Shown piece after piece: positions 35,990 to 44,593 of a stretch of 64,000 nt of DNA. Each line of letters begins with the position of its first letter. The stretch's first letter is position 1. The notes below the pieces were generated by a model. The model made no database searches. It saw only the letters and a program-made list of their open reading frames with translations, and had not been told where the DNA came from. This DNA comes from Flagellatimonas centrodinii (GTDB lineage Bacteria; Pseudomonadota; Gammaproteobacteria; Nevskiales; Nevskiaceae), in NCBI RefSeq assembly GCF_016918765.2, contig NZ_CP092104.1, forward strand, positions 1,178,001 through 1,242,000. Direction: 5' to 3'. Position numbers and translations under genes: made by a program.

Positions 35990-36366
35990 GGGGTCATCAC
36001 CATGTCGGACTTGCCCCAGAAGGCGCGCATCGAGGCGAATTTGCCGTCTTCGGTGAAGGTCATGACGTCAATCACCTGAATGTGGGCTTTGCCTTCGGGC
36101 ATGTTCAACCGGACATTGAACGCCATCGCTGCCGAATCGCCGTGGGAAGCGCGAATCGGTGCCGCCAGCTCCAGCCGCGCCCCGGTGGCGACCGCCATCT
36201 TGTAGAACGCCGCGATTTCCGTCTTGCCGTGCTTCACCGGGCTGCCAACCGGATCTTCCACCGTGGCATCGTCCGCGTACAGGTCGGCGATGGCGGCCGC
36301 ATCGGCCTGGTTGAAGCGGTCGATATACGCCTGCATGGCGTCTTTCATGGTCTTTTCGTCGGGCAT
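35986..36366 (-). CDS. ksi: Steroid delta-isomerase (ketosteroid isomerase)
   Basis: 126 residues, close to the 125 of the Comamonas testosteroni enzyme. From ATG 36366, Y14 (AMQAYIDRF) and D38 (DATVEDPVGS) fall exactly on the catalytic Tyr14 and Asp38, and D100 in IQVIDVMTF matches Asp99. It moves the double bond of a delta-5-3-ketosteroid to the conjugated delta-4 position, the entry step of many steroid routes. It is the first gene of a unit divergent from the LuxR regulator, with a dyad in the 280-bp gap. Confidence 0.93.
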   Translation of the reverse strand: MPDEKTMKDAMQAYIDRFNQADAAAIADLYADDATVEDPVGSPVKHGKTEIAAFYKMAVATGARLELAAPIRASHGDSAAMAFNVRLNMPEGKAHIQVIDVMTFTEDGKFASMRAFWGKSDMVMTP

Positions 36367-36488
36367 GGGTCCGGGCTTCGGGGAAATGAGCCTGCATCTT
36401 CGGCCAGGGCCCGCCGACGGGGACTCATCCATCCGGATGAACCATGGCCCGCGAGGCCGGCCTATGCTGCTGGTGAAGGTGACTCACC

Positions 36489-36513
36489 AAAACCTACCCC
36501 CTTGGTATGGTTT
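36489..36513. promoter_or_regulatory. Dyad in the ksi/LuxR intergenic region
   Basis: The sequence AAAACCTACCCCCTTGGTAT is followed by GGTTTT, giving an imperfect inverted repeat of AACCTACC with GGTATGGTT around CCCTT. It lies about 135 bp upstream of the LuxR gene and 120 bp upstream of ksi. It could be an operator for the adjacent LuxR-type protein; the following T-run could also make it a weak hairpin terminator. Confidence 0.35.
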
Positions 36514-36646
36514 TTTTGACCCTTCATCGATTTTGTCCTTGACGCCAGGTCTGTCGCAGCCGTATTCCTAACGCTCTGCTGACGACGCTCCGCCAGAGAG
36601 CCGCGGCACCTGCCCTATCAAGGCGTGGCAATGAGGAGAGTTGTCG

Positions 36647-37861
36647 ATGGCCGTTTCTGCAATTTCAAGTGCCCGCAAGGCGGGCCGGTCTAGCGCCGTG
36701 CGCGCCCTTCCCCCCGAGGCCGTGCTGACGCTGGAACGCGTCGATCCACTGCTGACGGCGATCTACGAGGGCGCCACGGAGTCCCCGCCCTGGCGCACGG
36801 CCATGGAGTTGCTGCGCGACGAGCTGAAGGCTGCGCATGTGACGCTGATCCTGCGCCCGCCGTCCTCCGACAGCACCGGCATCATGATCAACACCGGCGA
36901 AATCACTCGCCAGGGCGTCGAGAGCTATGAAAGCCACTTCTTCGCGATGGACCCGTTTGTTCGCCTCAACGAAGGCGATGTTGTTACGGCCGAAGAGCTG
37001 ATCGGCCATGCCTGGCTGCAGAGCGCGGTCTATCAGGAGTACCTGAAGCCGCTGGACATCCGCCACCTGCTGGGGGCCGATATCTACACCCGCGAAGGCA
37101 TCGAATGCCGCCTGCGGGTGACCCGCTCGCACGACGCCGAGCCGTTCTCGGACGCTGACAAGGCCCTGTGCCGCTATCTGCTGCCGCATCTCAAACGTTC
37201 GATCCAGACGCATGCCCGTTTCGATTTTCTCGAGTGCGAGCGCAAGCTGTTCGCCGGTACCGTCAACCGCATGCTGGTCGGCATGGTCAGTTATGCCCAG
37301 GACGGCAGCATCATTGAAACCAGCCAGGAGGCGCGCCGTATCCTCGCCGAAAAAGACGGCATCTGGCTCACCGGTGACACCCTGTGCGTCGACAGCAGCC
37401 AGGAGAGTCGCGAGCTGCAGCGGATGATCCGCCAGGCCCTGTCGGGCACCGAGAGCGTCGCCAGCGATGAGAACGATGGCCCCGGCGTGGTGGAGGCGAT
37501 GTCGGTCAGCCGCCCCTCCGGCCGGTCGAAGCTCGGGGTGCTGGTTCGCACCATTCCCATGGGCGAGTACTCCGAGAGCCGCCAGCGCCCCGCTGTCGTG
37601 GTGTTCCTGCGGGACCCGGAATCCAACGCCGCGCAGCCCTCGCAGGAACTGGTCCGACGCCTGTTCGGCCTCACCCGCATGGAAGCCCAGTTGGCGATGC
37701 TGCTGGCCGACGGCCTGACCCTCGACGAAGCGGCCGAGCAGATGAACGTTCGTCGCAACACCGCACGTACCCACCTGCGGTCAATCTTCTGCAAGACCGG
37801 CGTCACCCGGCAGACCATGCTGGTCCGCCTGATGCTCAACAGCGTGCTGAGCCTGGGCTGA
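36647..37861 (+). CDS. LuxR-family regulator, TeiR/TesR-like
   Basis: 404 residues. The C-terminal LuxR helix-turn-helix is at about 340-400, in LTRMEAQLAMLLADGLTLDE and QMNVRRNTARTHLRSIF. The N-terminal part has no acyl-homoserine-lactone domain signature and looks like a PAS/GAF-like sensor. In Comamonas testosteroni a LuxR-type protein (TeiR/TesR) activates testosterone degradation, and this gene sits beside ksi and kshA, so a steroid-responsive activator is likely. ATG 36647 has AGGAG eight bases upstream; a TTG six bases earlier is less likely. A strong terminator follows. Confidence 0.85.
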   Translation: MAVSAISSARKAGRSSAVRALPPEAVLTLERVDPLLTAIYEGATESPPWRTAMELLRDELKAAHVTLILRPPSSDSTGIMINTGEITRQGVESYESHFFAMDPFVRLNEGDVVTAEELIGHAWLQSAVYQEYLKPLDIRHLLGADIYTREGIECRLRVTRSHDAEPFSDADKALCRYLLPHLKRSIQTHARFDFLECERKLFAGTVNRMLVGMVSYAQDGSIIETSQEARRILAEKDGIWLTGDTLCVDSSQESRELQRMIRQALSGTESVASDENDGPGVVEAMSVSRPSGRSKLGVLVRTIPMGEYSESRQRPAVVVFLRDPESNAAQPSQELVRRLFGLTRMEAQLAMLLADGLTLDEAAEQMNVRRNTARTHLRSIFCKTGVTRQTMLVRLMLNSVLSLG

Positions 37862-37886
37862 TCCCCACGTTCAGCCGTTGTACGCC

Positions 37887-37913
37887 AAGGCCCGCTACCC
37901 TGCGGGCCTTTTT
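37887..37913 (+). terminator. Intrinsic terminator after the LuxR gene
   Basis: AAGGCCCGC, a six-base loop, then GCGGGCCTT and TTT. A nine-base-pair GC-rich stem followed by a T-run (37909-37913) is a classical factor-independent terminator, 26 bp after the stop. Confidence 0.88.
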
Positions 37914-37928
37914 CATGGAGCGTGATCT

Positions 37929-38312
37929 GTGCCGATGATTGCCCGCTGGCGCGCCGCCCTGGTGCCGCTGGCCCTGATGCTCTACCTGCTGATCCTGGCA
38001 ATCGGCAACTGGCAGGGGCTGGGTCGGACGCTGGCCCCGGACACCTCCGACAAGACCCTGCACCTGATCGCCTATGGCGGCCTGGCGGCCCTGATGTTTC
38101 TCGGCCTGCAGCAGCCGCCGCTGAAGCGCAGCCTGATCGTGCTCATGCTGACAGCCCTGCTCGGTGCGGTCGACGAGACGATCCAGTCGTTCGTGCCCTA
38201 CCGCGATGCGGACGCCCTGGACTGGCTGGCCGACATGGCCGGCGCAGCGCTGGTGTGCGGTGTCCTCAGCCTGCTGCGGGCGCTTATCCCGCCGCGCTGG
38301 CGGGGGTGCTGA
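37929..38312 (+). CDS. VanZ-like membrane protein
   Basis: 127 residues from GTG 37929 (GGAG eight bases upstream), with about four hydrophobic segments and the motif DKTLHLIAYGGLAAL plus ADMAGAALVCG, typical of VanZ-like proteins. In enterococci VanZ confers teicoplanin resistance; in proteobacteria its role is unknown. It stands just after the LuxR terminator. Its 3' end overlaps the convergent MFS gene by 29 bp. Confidence 0.8.
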   Translation: MPMIARWRAALVPLALMLYLLILAIGNWQGLGRTLAPDTSDKTLHLIAYGGLAALMFLGLQQPPLKRSLIVLMLTALLGAVDETIQSFVPYRDADALDWLADMAGAALVCGVLSLLRALIPPRWRGC

Positions 38313-39543
38313 TGGACGTTTCCGCCTGCGGCGGCCGCGAGATCAACAGCGTCAACACGCCCGACAGCACGACGAATCCCGACAGCACGGTAAACGGCAT
38401 GGCATAACTGCCGCTGGTATCGAAGGCGCCACCGACAAAGCCGATCGCCAACAGTCCGATCACCGTGTTGACCGGACTCATCAGTCCCATCGCCGTGCCG
38501 AACGACACCTGGCCGAAGCGCTCACCGACCAGTGCGGCCCACACCGGCAGCTCGCCGCCGATGGCAAAGCCGGCGAGACCACAGATCACCAACAACACCG
38601 GAAAGCTCGGCTCGCTGACCAGGGTCACCAGCTGCAGCAGGGTGCAGGCCACCGGGACCAGCAGCAGACGTCGCTTGTCGTAGCGGTCGGCGACCGCGCC
38701 GAACAACAGCTTGCCGAGAATCGAACATACCGACAGCGCCGACACCAGCAGGGTGGCCTGCGCCAGGCCGATGCCGGCATCGGTGGCATAGGGCACCAGT
38801 GATGCGAGCACCGACTGGTTGATGCCGAAGATAAGCCCCACCGAGAAGGCGATGAACCAGAAGTCGCGGGTACGCACCAGTTCGCCGACCGTCCACTGTC
38901 GCGACTGCACGGCACTGACGGTGCCGGCATCGGCCGGTGGGGTCAGCCCCAGATCCTGCGGCCGGCTGCGGATGCGCCACAGGACCAGCGCACCGACCAC
39001 CACCAGAATGATGGCGCCCTGCAACACCAACGCCATGCGCCAACCGAAGCGGTCGAGGTTCCAGGCCATCAGGGGCACCACCGCCACCCCGCCCAGCGAG
39101 GTGGCGACCGCCGCCAGCCCAAGCGCCTTGCCGCGGTGCCGGATGAACCAACGCGTCACCAGGGTGTTGGCGGCCAGTGGACCAATGGCGGCCGCGCCCG
39201 GGCCGATCAACAACAGAATGCAGAGGGCGCTGAGCTGCAGGGTCGGGGCCAGCCCGACGCCGACAAAACCGGCTGCCATCGCCAGGGTGCCGACCCCCAT
39301 CACCCACCGCGCCGGGTAGCGGTCCAGCAGGCGACCGATGAATGGCGCCGACAGGCCCATGCCGAGCAGGAACAGGATCAGGCCGGTATTGAGGGTGCCG
39401 CGGCTGGCCCCATAGGCCTCGCCCGCCGGGACCACGAACAAGCCGAAGGCGTAGGAGGTGCTGCCGATGGCGAACATCTCGCCGACGAACACCGCCGCCA
39501 GCACCCACCAGCCGAAGTACAACCGCGTTGATCCTGCACTCAT
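38284..39543 (-). CDS. MFS transporter
   Basis: 419 residues with 12 predicted helices and the MFS loop motif in GRLLDRYPARWVMGVG between helices 2 and 3, repeated in GAVADRYDKRRLLL. It resembles the oxalate/formate-type or monocarboxylate MFS branch. Position in the steroid island suggests uptake or export of a carboxylated intermediate. Its start overlaps the stop of the upstream SDR (ATGA), so it is the distal gene of a four-gene unit (40930 SDR, 40400 NTF2, 39540 SDR, then this). Confidence 0.88.
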   Translation of the reverse strand: MSAGSTRLYFGWWVLAAVFVGEMFAIGSTSYAFGLFVVPAGEAYGASRGTLNTGLILFLLGMGLSAPFIGRLLDRYPARWVMGVGTLAMAAGFVGVGLAPTLQLSALCILLLIGPGAAAIGPLAANTLVTRWFIRHRGKALGLAAVATSLGGVAVVPLMAWNLDRFGWRMALVLQGAIILVVVGALVLWRIRSRPQDLGLTPPADAGTVSAVQSRQWTVGELVRTRDFWFIAFSVGLIFGINQSVLASLVPYATDAGIGLAQATLLVSALSVCSILGKLLFGAVADRYDKRRLLLVPVACTLLQLVTLVSEPSFPVLLVICGLAGFAIGGELPVWAALVGERFGQVSFGTAMGLMSPVNTVIGLLAIGFVGGAFDTSGSYAMPFTVLSGFVVLSGVLTLLISRPPQAETSISTPASAAG

Positions 39544-40388
39544 GTCGATGTGTCCTTGCCGTTGTGGGCGAGCAGCGCGTCGCCGAGTAGCGTCCGGCCA
39601 TCCAGCGCATGTACCGGGGCCTGGGCCTGGTGCAACAGCGTGCGGCTGACGGCCACCTGCCCGCTGAGGGGGCCGGCCATCAGCCAGGTGGCGGCCTCGG
39701 CCATCACCTCGACCGGCTCGATCCAGTCCGGGTGTCGCTCGGCCGACTGCGCGACCACGGCGGCAGCCGCCGCCGTTGCCACGATCTTGTACGGCAGCAG
39801 CACGTTGGCGGTGATGCCGCTCCCATGCAGCTCTGCCGCCAGCGCTTCGGTGTAACGGTGCAGGGCCGCCTTGCTGACCCCGTAATAGCCGAGGCTGTGG
39901 ACGAAGCGGGCAGGGCCGGGATACGGCACCGGCGGTTGCCGTGCCATCTCGCTGCCGATATTGAGGATGCGCCCCCAGCCACGCGTCCGCATGGCCGGCA
40001 GCGCCTGTTGGATGAGATCCACCGGCGCATCGAGATTCAATGCCAGCATGCGACGCCGCGCCGGCAGATCGATGCTGCCCGGCGAGGCATAGGCACTGAT
40101 GCCGGCGGCATTGTTGACCAGCAACTCGACCGCGCCGAACGCCGCGGCAACCCGATCCATCAGGCCTTCGCGGGCTGCGTCTTCCGCAAGGTCGGCGACC
40201 ACCGCCCGGGCACGGCCACCGCTGGCCACGATATCGGCCATCACCGCCTCCAGCGCGGTCGCCGAGCGCGGCGAGGCCAGCCCCACCACCTGCGCGCCCT
40301 CCGCCGCCAACCGTCGGGCAATGGCCGCGCCGATGCCGCGCGAGGCGCCGGTGACCAGGGCCACCCGGCCGTCGAATCGGGGATGCAC
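39540..40388 (-). CDS. Short-chain dehydrogenase
   Basis: 282 residues from a GTG at 40388, twelve bases after the stop of the NTF2 gene. The Rossmann motif TGASRGIG, NNAAG and catalytic Y-x3-K (YYGVSKAAL) are intact. The C-terminal 30 residues extend beyond the core fold and read as a short tail. It is cotranscribed with NTF2 and MFS genes and could oxidise a steroid side-chain or ring hydroxyl. The ribosome site is weak, so the start is uncertain. Confidence 0.8.
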   Translation of the reverse strand: MHPRFDGRVALVTGASRGIGAAIARRLAAEGAQVVGLASPRSATALEAVMADIVASGGRARAVVADLAEDAAREGLMDRVAAAFGAVELLVNNAAGISAYASPGSIDLPARRRMLALNLDAPVDLIQQALPAMRTRGWGRILNIGSEMARQPPVPYPGPARFVHSLGYYGVSKAALHRYTEALAAELHGSGITANVLLPYKIVATAAAAAVVAQSAERHPDWIEPVEVMAEAATWLMAGPLSGQVAVSRTLLHQAQAPVHALDGRTLLGDALLAHNGKDTST

Positions 40389-40399
40389 GGCGCGCTGCG

Positions 40400-40888
40400 C
40401 TATTGCGCAGGCAGCTTCATGCCGGTTTTCGCCAGCAGGTGCGCGGTGATGTTCGGGGTCTCGGTGAAGGGGGTGACGATCTCGAAGATGCGCGAATAGG
40501 TAGCGCGCTGGATCAACCACCGGCCGTCACGCTTCACGTAGGTATCGCGGTACAGCGACGATCCGTCGGTGATGATCTTGTTGCGCAGGTCCAGGAACCA
40601 GTCCTTGAGGTACCAGGTGCCGGTCGCCTCGGTGGCGGAGGTCACGGTGATCTCCGGATGATTGACGTGGTGCAGGGCAATGGCCTCGCTGTGGAAGGCG
40701 TAGCGCAGCGCTTCCATGATCTTGTCGCGACCCTGGGCTTCGAACAGGTAGCTTCCGCCTTCGTAGCGGACACTGGCATCTTCGGTGAACAGGGTTTCCA
40801 GCTCGTCGAAACCGGCGGTATCGATACAGCGGCAGTACGCGTACTTGAGCTGACGGATCAGCTCGATGTCTTCCAGGGGCAGCGCCAT
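40400..40888 (-). CDS. SnoaL/NTF2-fold protein
   Basis: 162 residues with AGGAG before ATG 40888. The opening LEDIELIRQLKYAYCRCIDT, TWYLKDWFLDLRNK and RDTYVKRDGRWLIQ are typical of SnoaL-like domains. These act as cyclases, dehydratases or isomerases on polycyclic compounds. It is followed directly by the SDR at 39540 and preceded by another SDR at 40930. Its partner residues cannot be fixed, but location in a steroid locus makes an isomerase or hydratase role plausible. Confidence 0.8.
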   Translation of the reverse strand: MALPLEDIELIRQLKYAYCRCIDTAGFDELETLFTEDASVRYEGGSYLFEAQGRDKIMEALRYAFHSEAIALHHVNHPEITVTSATEATGTWYLKDWFLDLRNKIITDGSSLYRDTYVKRDGRWLIQRATYSRIFEIVTPFTETPNITAHLLAKTGMKLPAQ

Positions 40889-40929
40889 CCCGGGTTCTCC
40901 TCGTGGTGGTGATTGTGGGGGTGTCGGGG

Positions 40930-41697
40930 TCAGATGCCGAAGCCGCCGGAGACGTTGATCTGCTGCCCGGTGACATAGCCGTTGGTGGCCAGAAACACCG
41001 CCGCCTGACCGACTTCTTCCGGTTGGCCCCAGCGCTTCAGGCACAGCAGCTTCTGGGTTTCGTCGACCCAGGCCTGGGTGAACACCCCGCGCTTGGTGAG
41101 CTCCAGGAACATGCCGGCTTCGATCACGCCGACCAGCACCGAGTTGGCGCGGATGTTGTGGCGTCCCTCTTCCTTGGCGATGCCCTTGACCAGCGCCTCG
41201 TTGGCCGCCTTCGGCGCCACCGACAGACCATCCTTGGCCGGCCACCAGACGTGACCGGCGGAGCCGAGATGGACGTACGATCCGCCACCGCTGTCCCGCA
41301 GGTGCGGCAGGGTGGCCTGCACGGCGTTGAAGAAGCCATGCACTTCGATGTCGATCGACTGCCGCCACAGTTCCGGCGTGGTGTCGGCGATGTGCACCTG
41401 CTCGACGACCGGCCCGGCGGCCCAAACAACGGTGTGGATACGACCGTGGGCCGCAATGGCGGCGGCCACCGCTGCCTTCACCGCATCCGGCTCGCGGACA
41501 TCGGCGGCGTGGGCGCTGGCGGTACGGCCGAGGGCCTGGATGTCGGCAACGACCTGCTCGGCCACCTCACGCTTGCGTCGATAGATCACGGCGACATCGG
41601 CCCCCGCGCGCGCAAAGCTGCGCGCCACCTCCTGGCCAATCCCGCCGCTGCCGCCGAACACCAATACTGCACCGTCGGTGAACGCTGTCTGCGTCAT
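40930..41697 (-). CDS. SDR-fold protein lacking the catalytic tyrosine
   Basis: 255 residues with GGSGGIG for NAD(P) at about 15-21 and QINVSGGFG at the C-terminus, so the fold is SDR. The usual Y-x3-K reads S159-V-A-P-K163 (GLSVAPKAANEAL): the lysine is kept but tyrosine is replaced by serine. The NNAG motif is also altered (VWAAG). Members with such changes often catalyse hydration, isomerisation or other non-redox steps, or are inactive binders. GGGAG precedes ATG 41697. It is first in the unit with the NTF2, SDR and MFS genes. Confidence 0.82.
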   Translation of the reverse strand: MTQTAFTDGAVLVFGGSGGIGQEVARSFARAGADVAVIYRRKREVAEQVVADIQALGRTASAHAADVREPDAVKAAVAAAIAAHGRIHTVVWAAGPVVEQVHIADTTPELWRQSIDIEVHGFFNAVQATLPHLRDSGGGSYVHLGSAGHVWWPAKDGLSVAPKAANEALVKGIAKEEGRHNIRANSVLVGVIEAGMFLELTKRGVFTQAWVDETQKLLCLKRWGQPEEVGQAAVFLATNGYVTGQQINVSGGFGI

Positions 41698-41774
41698 CCC
41701 GCTCTCCCTGTTGTCGTTCAGGGAATCTTTGCCCGCAGCGGCCGGCGCAACCTCACCCGCACAGACGAGAGGCG

Positions 41775-42563
41775 TTACGGCGCGCGGTAAAAGGCCTCCG
41801 GGCTGAACAGCGCGGCCGAGAGATCGGCATCGGTCTGCACCCCGACACTGCGAAATTCGGTGACGCGGCCATCGCGGAGATCTTCCATGGTGGCGGCTGA
41901 CAGGTAGGCGTGGCCTTTGTCCTCGCGCAGCGCCGTAACCGGCGCCTGCAGGCGCTTGCGCAAGCGATCCCCTTCGTAGAACTCGGCCCGCAGCGGCAGG
42001 CACGTCTCGCGGTCGACCCAGGTGCGAACGTGCGTGTAGTCGGTGCGGTCATCGCCACTGGGCGTGAACGACATCAGCCGCACCGCACGGCCGTCAATCT
42101 CGTCGTGGCCCTCGATCCGCATCTCCGCGCCACCGAAGGCGCCGGTGAGCTGCTTGAAATCGAAATAGCTGAAGCTGGTGCCGAGCAAGGCGCCGTCGGC
42201 GAAGGTGCCGGTCACCTGCCGCACCCTTCGCACCGACGGCAGATACACGTACACGCCATCGCGCAGGAAGTCGGTCGACTGCACCACCAGATAGGCGGCG
42301 CCAACCAGATATTCAGGACCCTGGACCTGCAGCGTGGCACGGGTTCTCAGACCCTCGTCGGTTTCGGCGCGGCGGGCGTAAAGGGTGCCCTTGAGCAGCT
42401 CGCGCACCTCGCCATTGGCGGAACGGGTTTCCAGCTCGACCTGCTGCGCCCGCAGCGTCGTCGGCACCGTGGCCTGCATGCAGGCCAGCAGCTCGTCTAC
42501 CGGGCTGGCGGCCTGCGCCACCCCGACCACCAGCATCAGAACACCCAGCATCCAACCTTTCAT
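41775..42563 (-). CDS. LolA-like outer-membrane lipoprotein-sorting protein
   Basis: 262 residues: a signal peptide (cut after VAQA) and a periplasmic domain with SVRRVRQVTG and GTSFSYFDFKQLTG, typical of the lipoprotein-sorting family that accompanies RND transporters. It binds lipids or lipoproteins in the periplasm. A GGAGAAGG site precedes ATG 42563. It lies downstream of the HupE-like gene on the same strand with a 112-bp gap, so it may belong to the DUF3604-parvulin-HupE unit or be on its own. Confidence 0.82.
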   Translation of the reverse strand: MKGWMLGVLMLVVGVAQAASPVDELLACMQATVPTTLRAQQVELETRSANGEVRELLKGTLYARRAETDEGLRTRATLQVQGPEYLVGAAYLVVQSTDFLRDGVYVYLPSVRRVRQVTGTFADGALLGTSFSYFDFKQLTGAFGGAEMRIEGHDEIDGRAVRLMSFTPSGDDRTDYTHVRTWVDRETCLPLRAEFYEGDRLRKRLQAPVTALREDKGHAYLSAATMEDLRDGRVTEFRSVGVQTDADLSAALFSPEAFYRAP

Positions 42564-42675
42564 CGCCCTTCTCCAGCGTCGTGATCCACCTTCGGCAGAT
42601 CGAATGTTGCAGTGCAGCATAATACGCCTTGGCGACCTCCGCGAACAGCGGCCACGCCAAAATCGAGACAAGACC

Positions 42676-43665
42676 TCACCACAGCACCGTGGCCCGTTCG
42701 AGGCACCAGTACACCGCCAGCCCCCCCATCAGGTGAACCGGCAGTGCCCGCGCCGCGCCGGCAAACGGCGGCAGCCGCCGCTGTCGCCACAGGGCCATCA
42801 GCGCCCACAACGGCAACACCAGCGCCAGTTGTCCGAGTTCGATCCCCAGGTTGAAGGCGAGCAGGGCCGGCAACAGCGCGTCTTGCGGCAGGCCGATATC
42901 GCCCAGGACGCTGGCAAACCCCAGCCCGTGAAACAGGCCGAAGCCCAACGCCATGAGGTAGGGCCGTCGGCTGAACAATCGTGGCGGCGCAGCGGTGTCG
43001 CGGCGGGCCACTTCCAGTGCCAGCACCAGCAGGCTCACCGCAATCACGAACTCGGTGAGCCCGGAATTGACCTGTATCCGGCCCAGCGCCGCCAGACAGA
43101 GGGTAATGCTGTGGCCCAGCGTGAAGGCGGTGATGGTCGCCAGCAGCACGCCGGGCTGGCGCACCAGCAAGACCAGGCCGAGTACGAACAGCACATGGTC
43201 GAGGCCCAGCAACAGGTGCGAGACGCCGAGCCCGAGATAGCGGGCAAACACCGGCATGGGGGTGCCGGCGGCCGGCACCGTGGCCTGCGGGCGGGCGACA
43301 TCCAGCAGCTGGGTCACCGCTACACCGCCGGCGGGCACCCAGCGCAACACGACATTGATCCGGGCACGATCAAGGCCGTCGACCTGCAGGGTGCGGCCGA
43401 CCAGGCCGGGAGGCGGGCAGTGGAGGCTGCCCCGCCGCAGCCGCACCGTCGGATCCGCCGTCGATACCTGATCAAAGCCGCGCACCGTGCAGCCGGGCGG
43501 CCAGACCGGGGTCACCGTCCGGTCGCCACGCTGGGCCGAGCTGCGCCATTCGATGTCGGCCACGCCAGGTGCGGTTTCGCGCAACTCCAGCAGTATCGGC
43601 GCCAGCGGATGTGCCGCCGCCATGCCGGTGACGAGCAGACCGAGCGCCAGCACCAGCGCCCTCAC
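42676..43665 (-). CDS. HupE/UreJ-like membrane protein
   Basis: 329 residues: a signal peptide (to about MAAA), a soluble periplasmic part (about 20-150), and then a helical block with LGLGVSHLLLGLDHVLFVLG, GHSITLCLAALGRI and FGLFHGLGFA. The H-x-L-x-G-x-D-H motif is typical of HupE/UreJ_2 proteins, some of which bind nickel or copper. The GTG start overlaps the stop of the parvulin gene (GTGA), so the genes are coupled. Substrate is unknown. Confidence 0.85.
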   Translation of the reverse strand: MRALVLALGLLVTGMAAAHPLAPILLELRETAPGVADIEWRSSAQRGDRTVTPVWPPGCTVRGFDQVSTADPTVRLRRGSLHCPPPGLVGRTLQVDGLDRARINVVLRWVPAGGVAVTQLLDVARPQATVPAAGTPMPVFARYLGLGVSHLLLGLDHVLFVLGLVLLVRQPGVLLATITAFTLGHSITLCLAALGRIQVNSGLTEFVIAVSLLVLALEVARRDTAAPPRLFSRRPYLMALGFGLFHGLGFASVLGDIGLPQDALLPALLAFNLGIELGQLALVLPLWALMALWRQRRLPPFAGAARALPVHLMGGLAVYWCLERATVLW

Positions 43666-44588
43666 CAGGGCACCGCCAGTTGCGGGTCCAGCTGCAGTGG
43701 GTAGTGTTGCCGCAGCGGGGCCATCGCCGCCCGCAGCGCCTCCGGTTGCCGCGCCGCCAACCAGGCATAGGCCGCCTGCCGCCGGACCGGCGCCAGCGCC
43801 GGCGGCTGTGGCGGCCGGTGGTCGATCACCCGCAGCAGATGCCAGCCATAGGCCGATGCCACCGGACCCTGCCAGCGCCCGGGTGCCGCCCCCAGCACGC
43901 GCTCGGCGAAGGCCTCACCAAACCGCTGTCGCAGTTGCGCCGGCGACACCGCCGTCAGCTGCGTACCCAACAGAAACGGCTGGCCCAGCCCGGCCGGTGC
44001 CGGCTGATCATCGAGCACCCGACGCCGGGCCTGGGCCGCCGCCTCCACGGTCTCGAAGTAGTGCTGCTCGATGTCGTACCGGGCGCTTCGCGCATACCGA
44101 TCGGCATGGGCCTCGACATAGGTTTCCAGGGCCGCGCGGGGCACCACGGGCGTCTCGACCAGGCGGTCGGCCATGCGCTGGACCAGCCGTCTGCGAACCA
44201 CCGGATCATGCTGGCTCATGCCCAGCGCACGGGCCTCGCGCAGCAGGTCATCGTCGCTTCGACGGCTGTCCGGGAAGGCGAACCGCATGTTGCGGATCAG
44301 GTGCTGACGCACCACCGGATCACCACGGTCGAGCCCGGCTGCCAGCGCCGCCCGCAACAGGCGCTCCTCATCGACCGCCGCTTCAACGGCGGCGCGCAGC
44401 TCGACGGCGGAGGGCGCACTGCCCGCCACCGCCCGCCAGTCGGCCTGCACCCGTGCCAGCCAGGCCGCATCGACGGTGATCGGCTCGGGTGCGGCCGCCG
44501 GGGTCAGCGCCCGTTGCGCCACAAACAGCACGCCGCCGATCAGCGCAAAGCGCAGGATCGGATGGAGGGCGGCGAATCGCTTCAACAT
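43662..44588 (-). CDS. Membrane-anchored parvulin-type peptidyl-prolyl isomerase
   Basis: 308 residues from ATG 44588. A hydrophobic stretch at 12-30 acts as an anchor. The C-terminal half carries a parvulin-like module with RQRFGEAFAERVLGAAPGRW and GPVASAYGWHLLRVIDHRPP. It resembles PpiC/SurA-type folding helpers. It follows the DUF3604 gene by 5 bp and precedes HupE with an overlap, so it is likely to help fold one of these partners in the periplasm. Active-site histidines cannot be judged with certainty. Confidence 0.85.
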   Translation of the reverse strand: MLKRFAALHPILRFALIGGVLFVAQRALTPAAAPEPITVDAAWLARVQADWRAVAGSAPSAVELRAAVEAAVDEERLLRAALAAGLDRGDPVVRQHLIRNMRFAFPDSRRSDDDLLREARALGMSQHDPVVRRRLVQRMADRLVETPVVPRAALETYVEAHADRYARSARYDIEQHYFETVEAAAQARRRVLDDQPAPAGLGQPFLLGTQLTAVSPAQLRQRFGEAFAERVLGAAPGRWQGPVASAYGWHLLRVIDHRPPQPPALAPVRRQAAYAWLAARQPEALRAAMAPLRQHYPLQLDPQLAVPW

Positions 44589-44593
44589 GGCCG

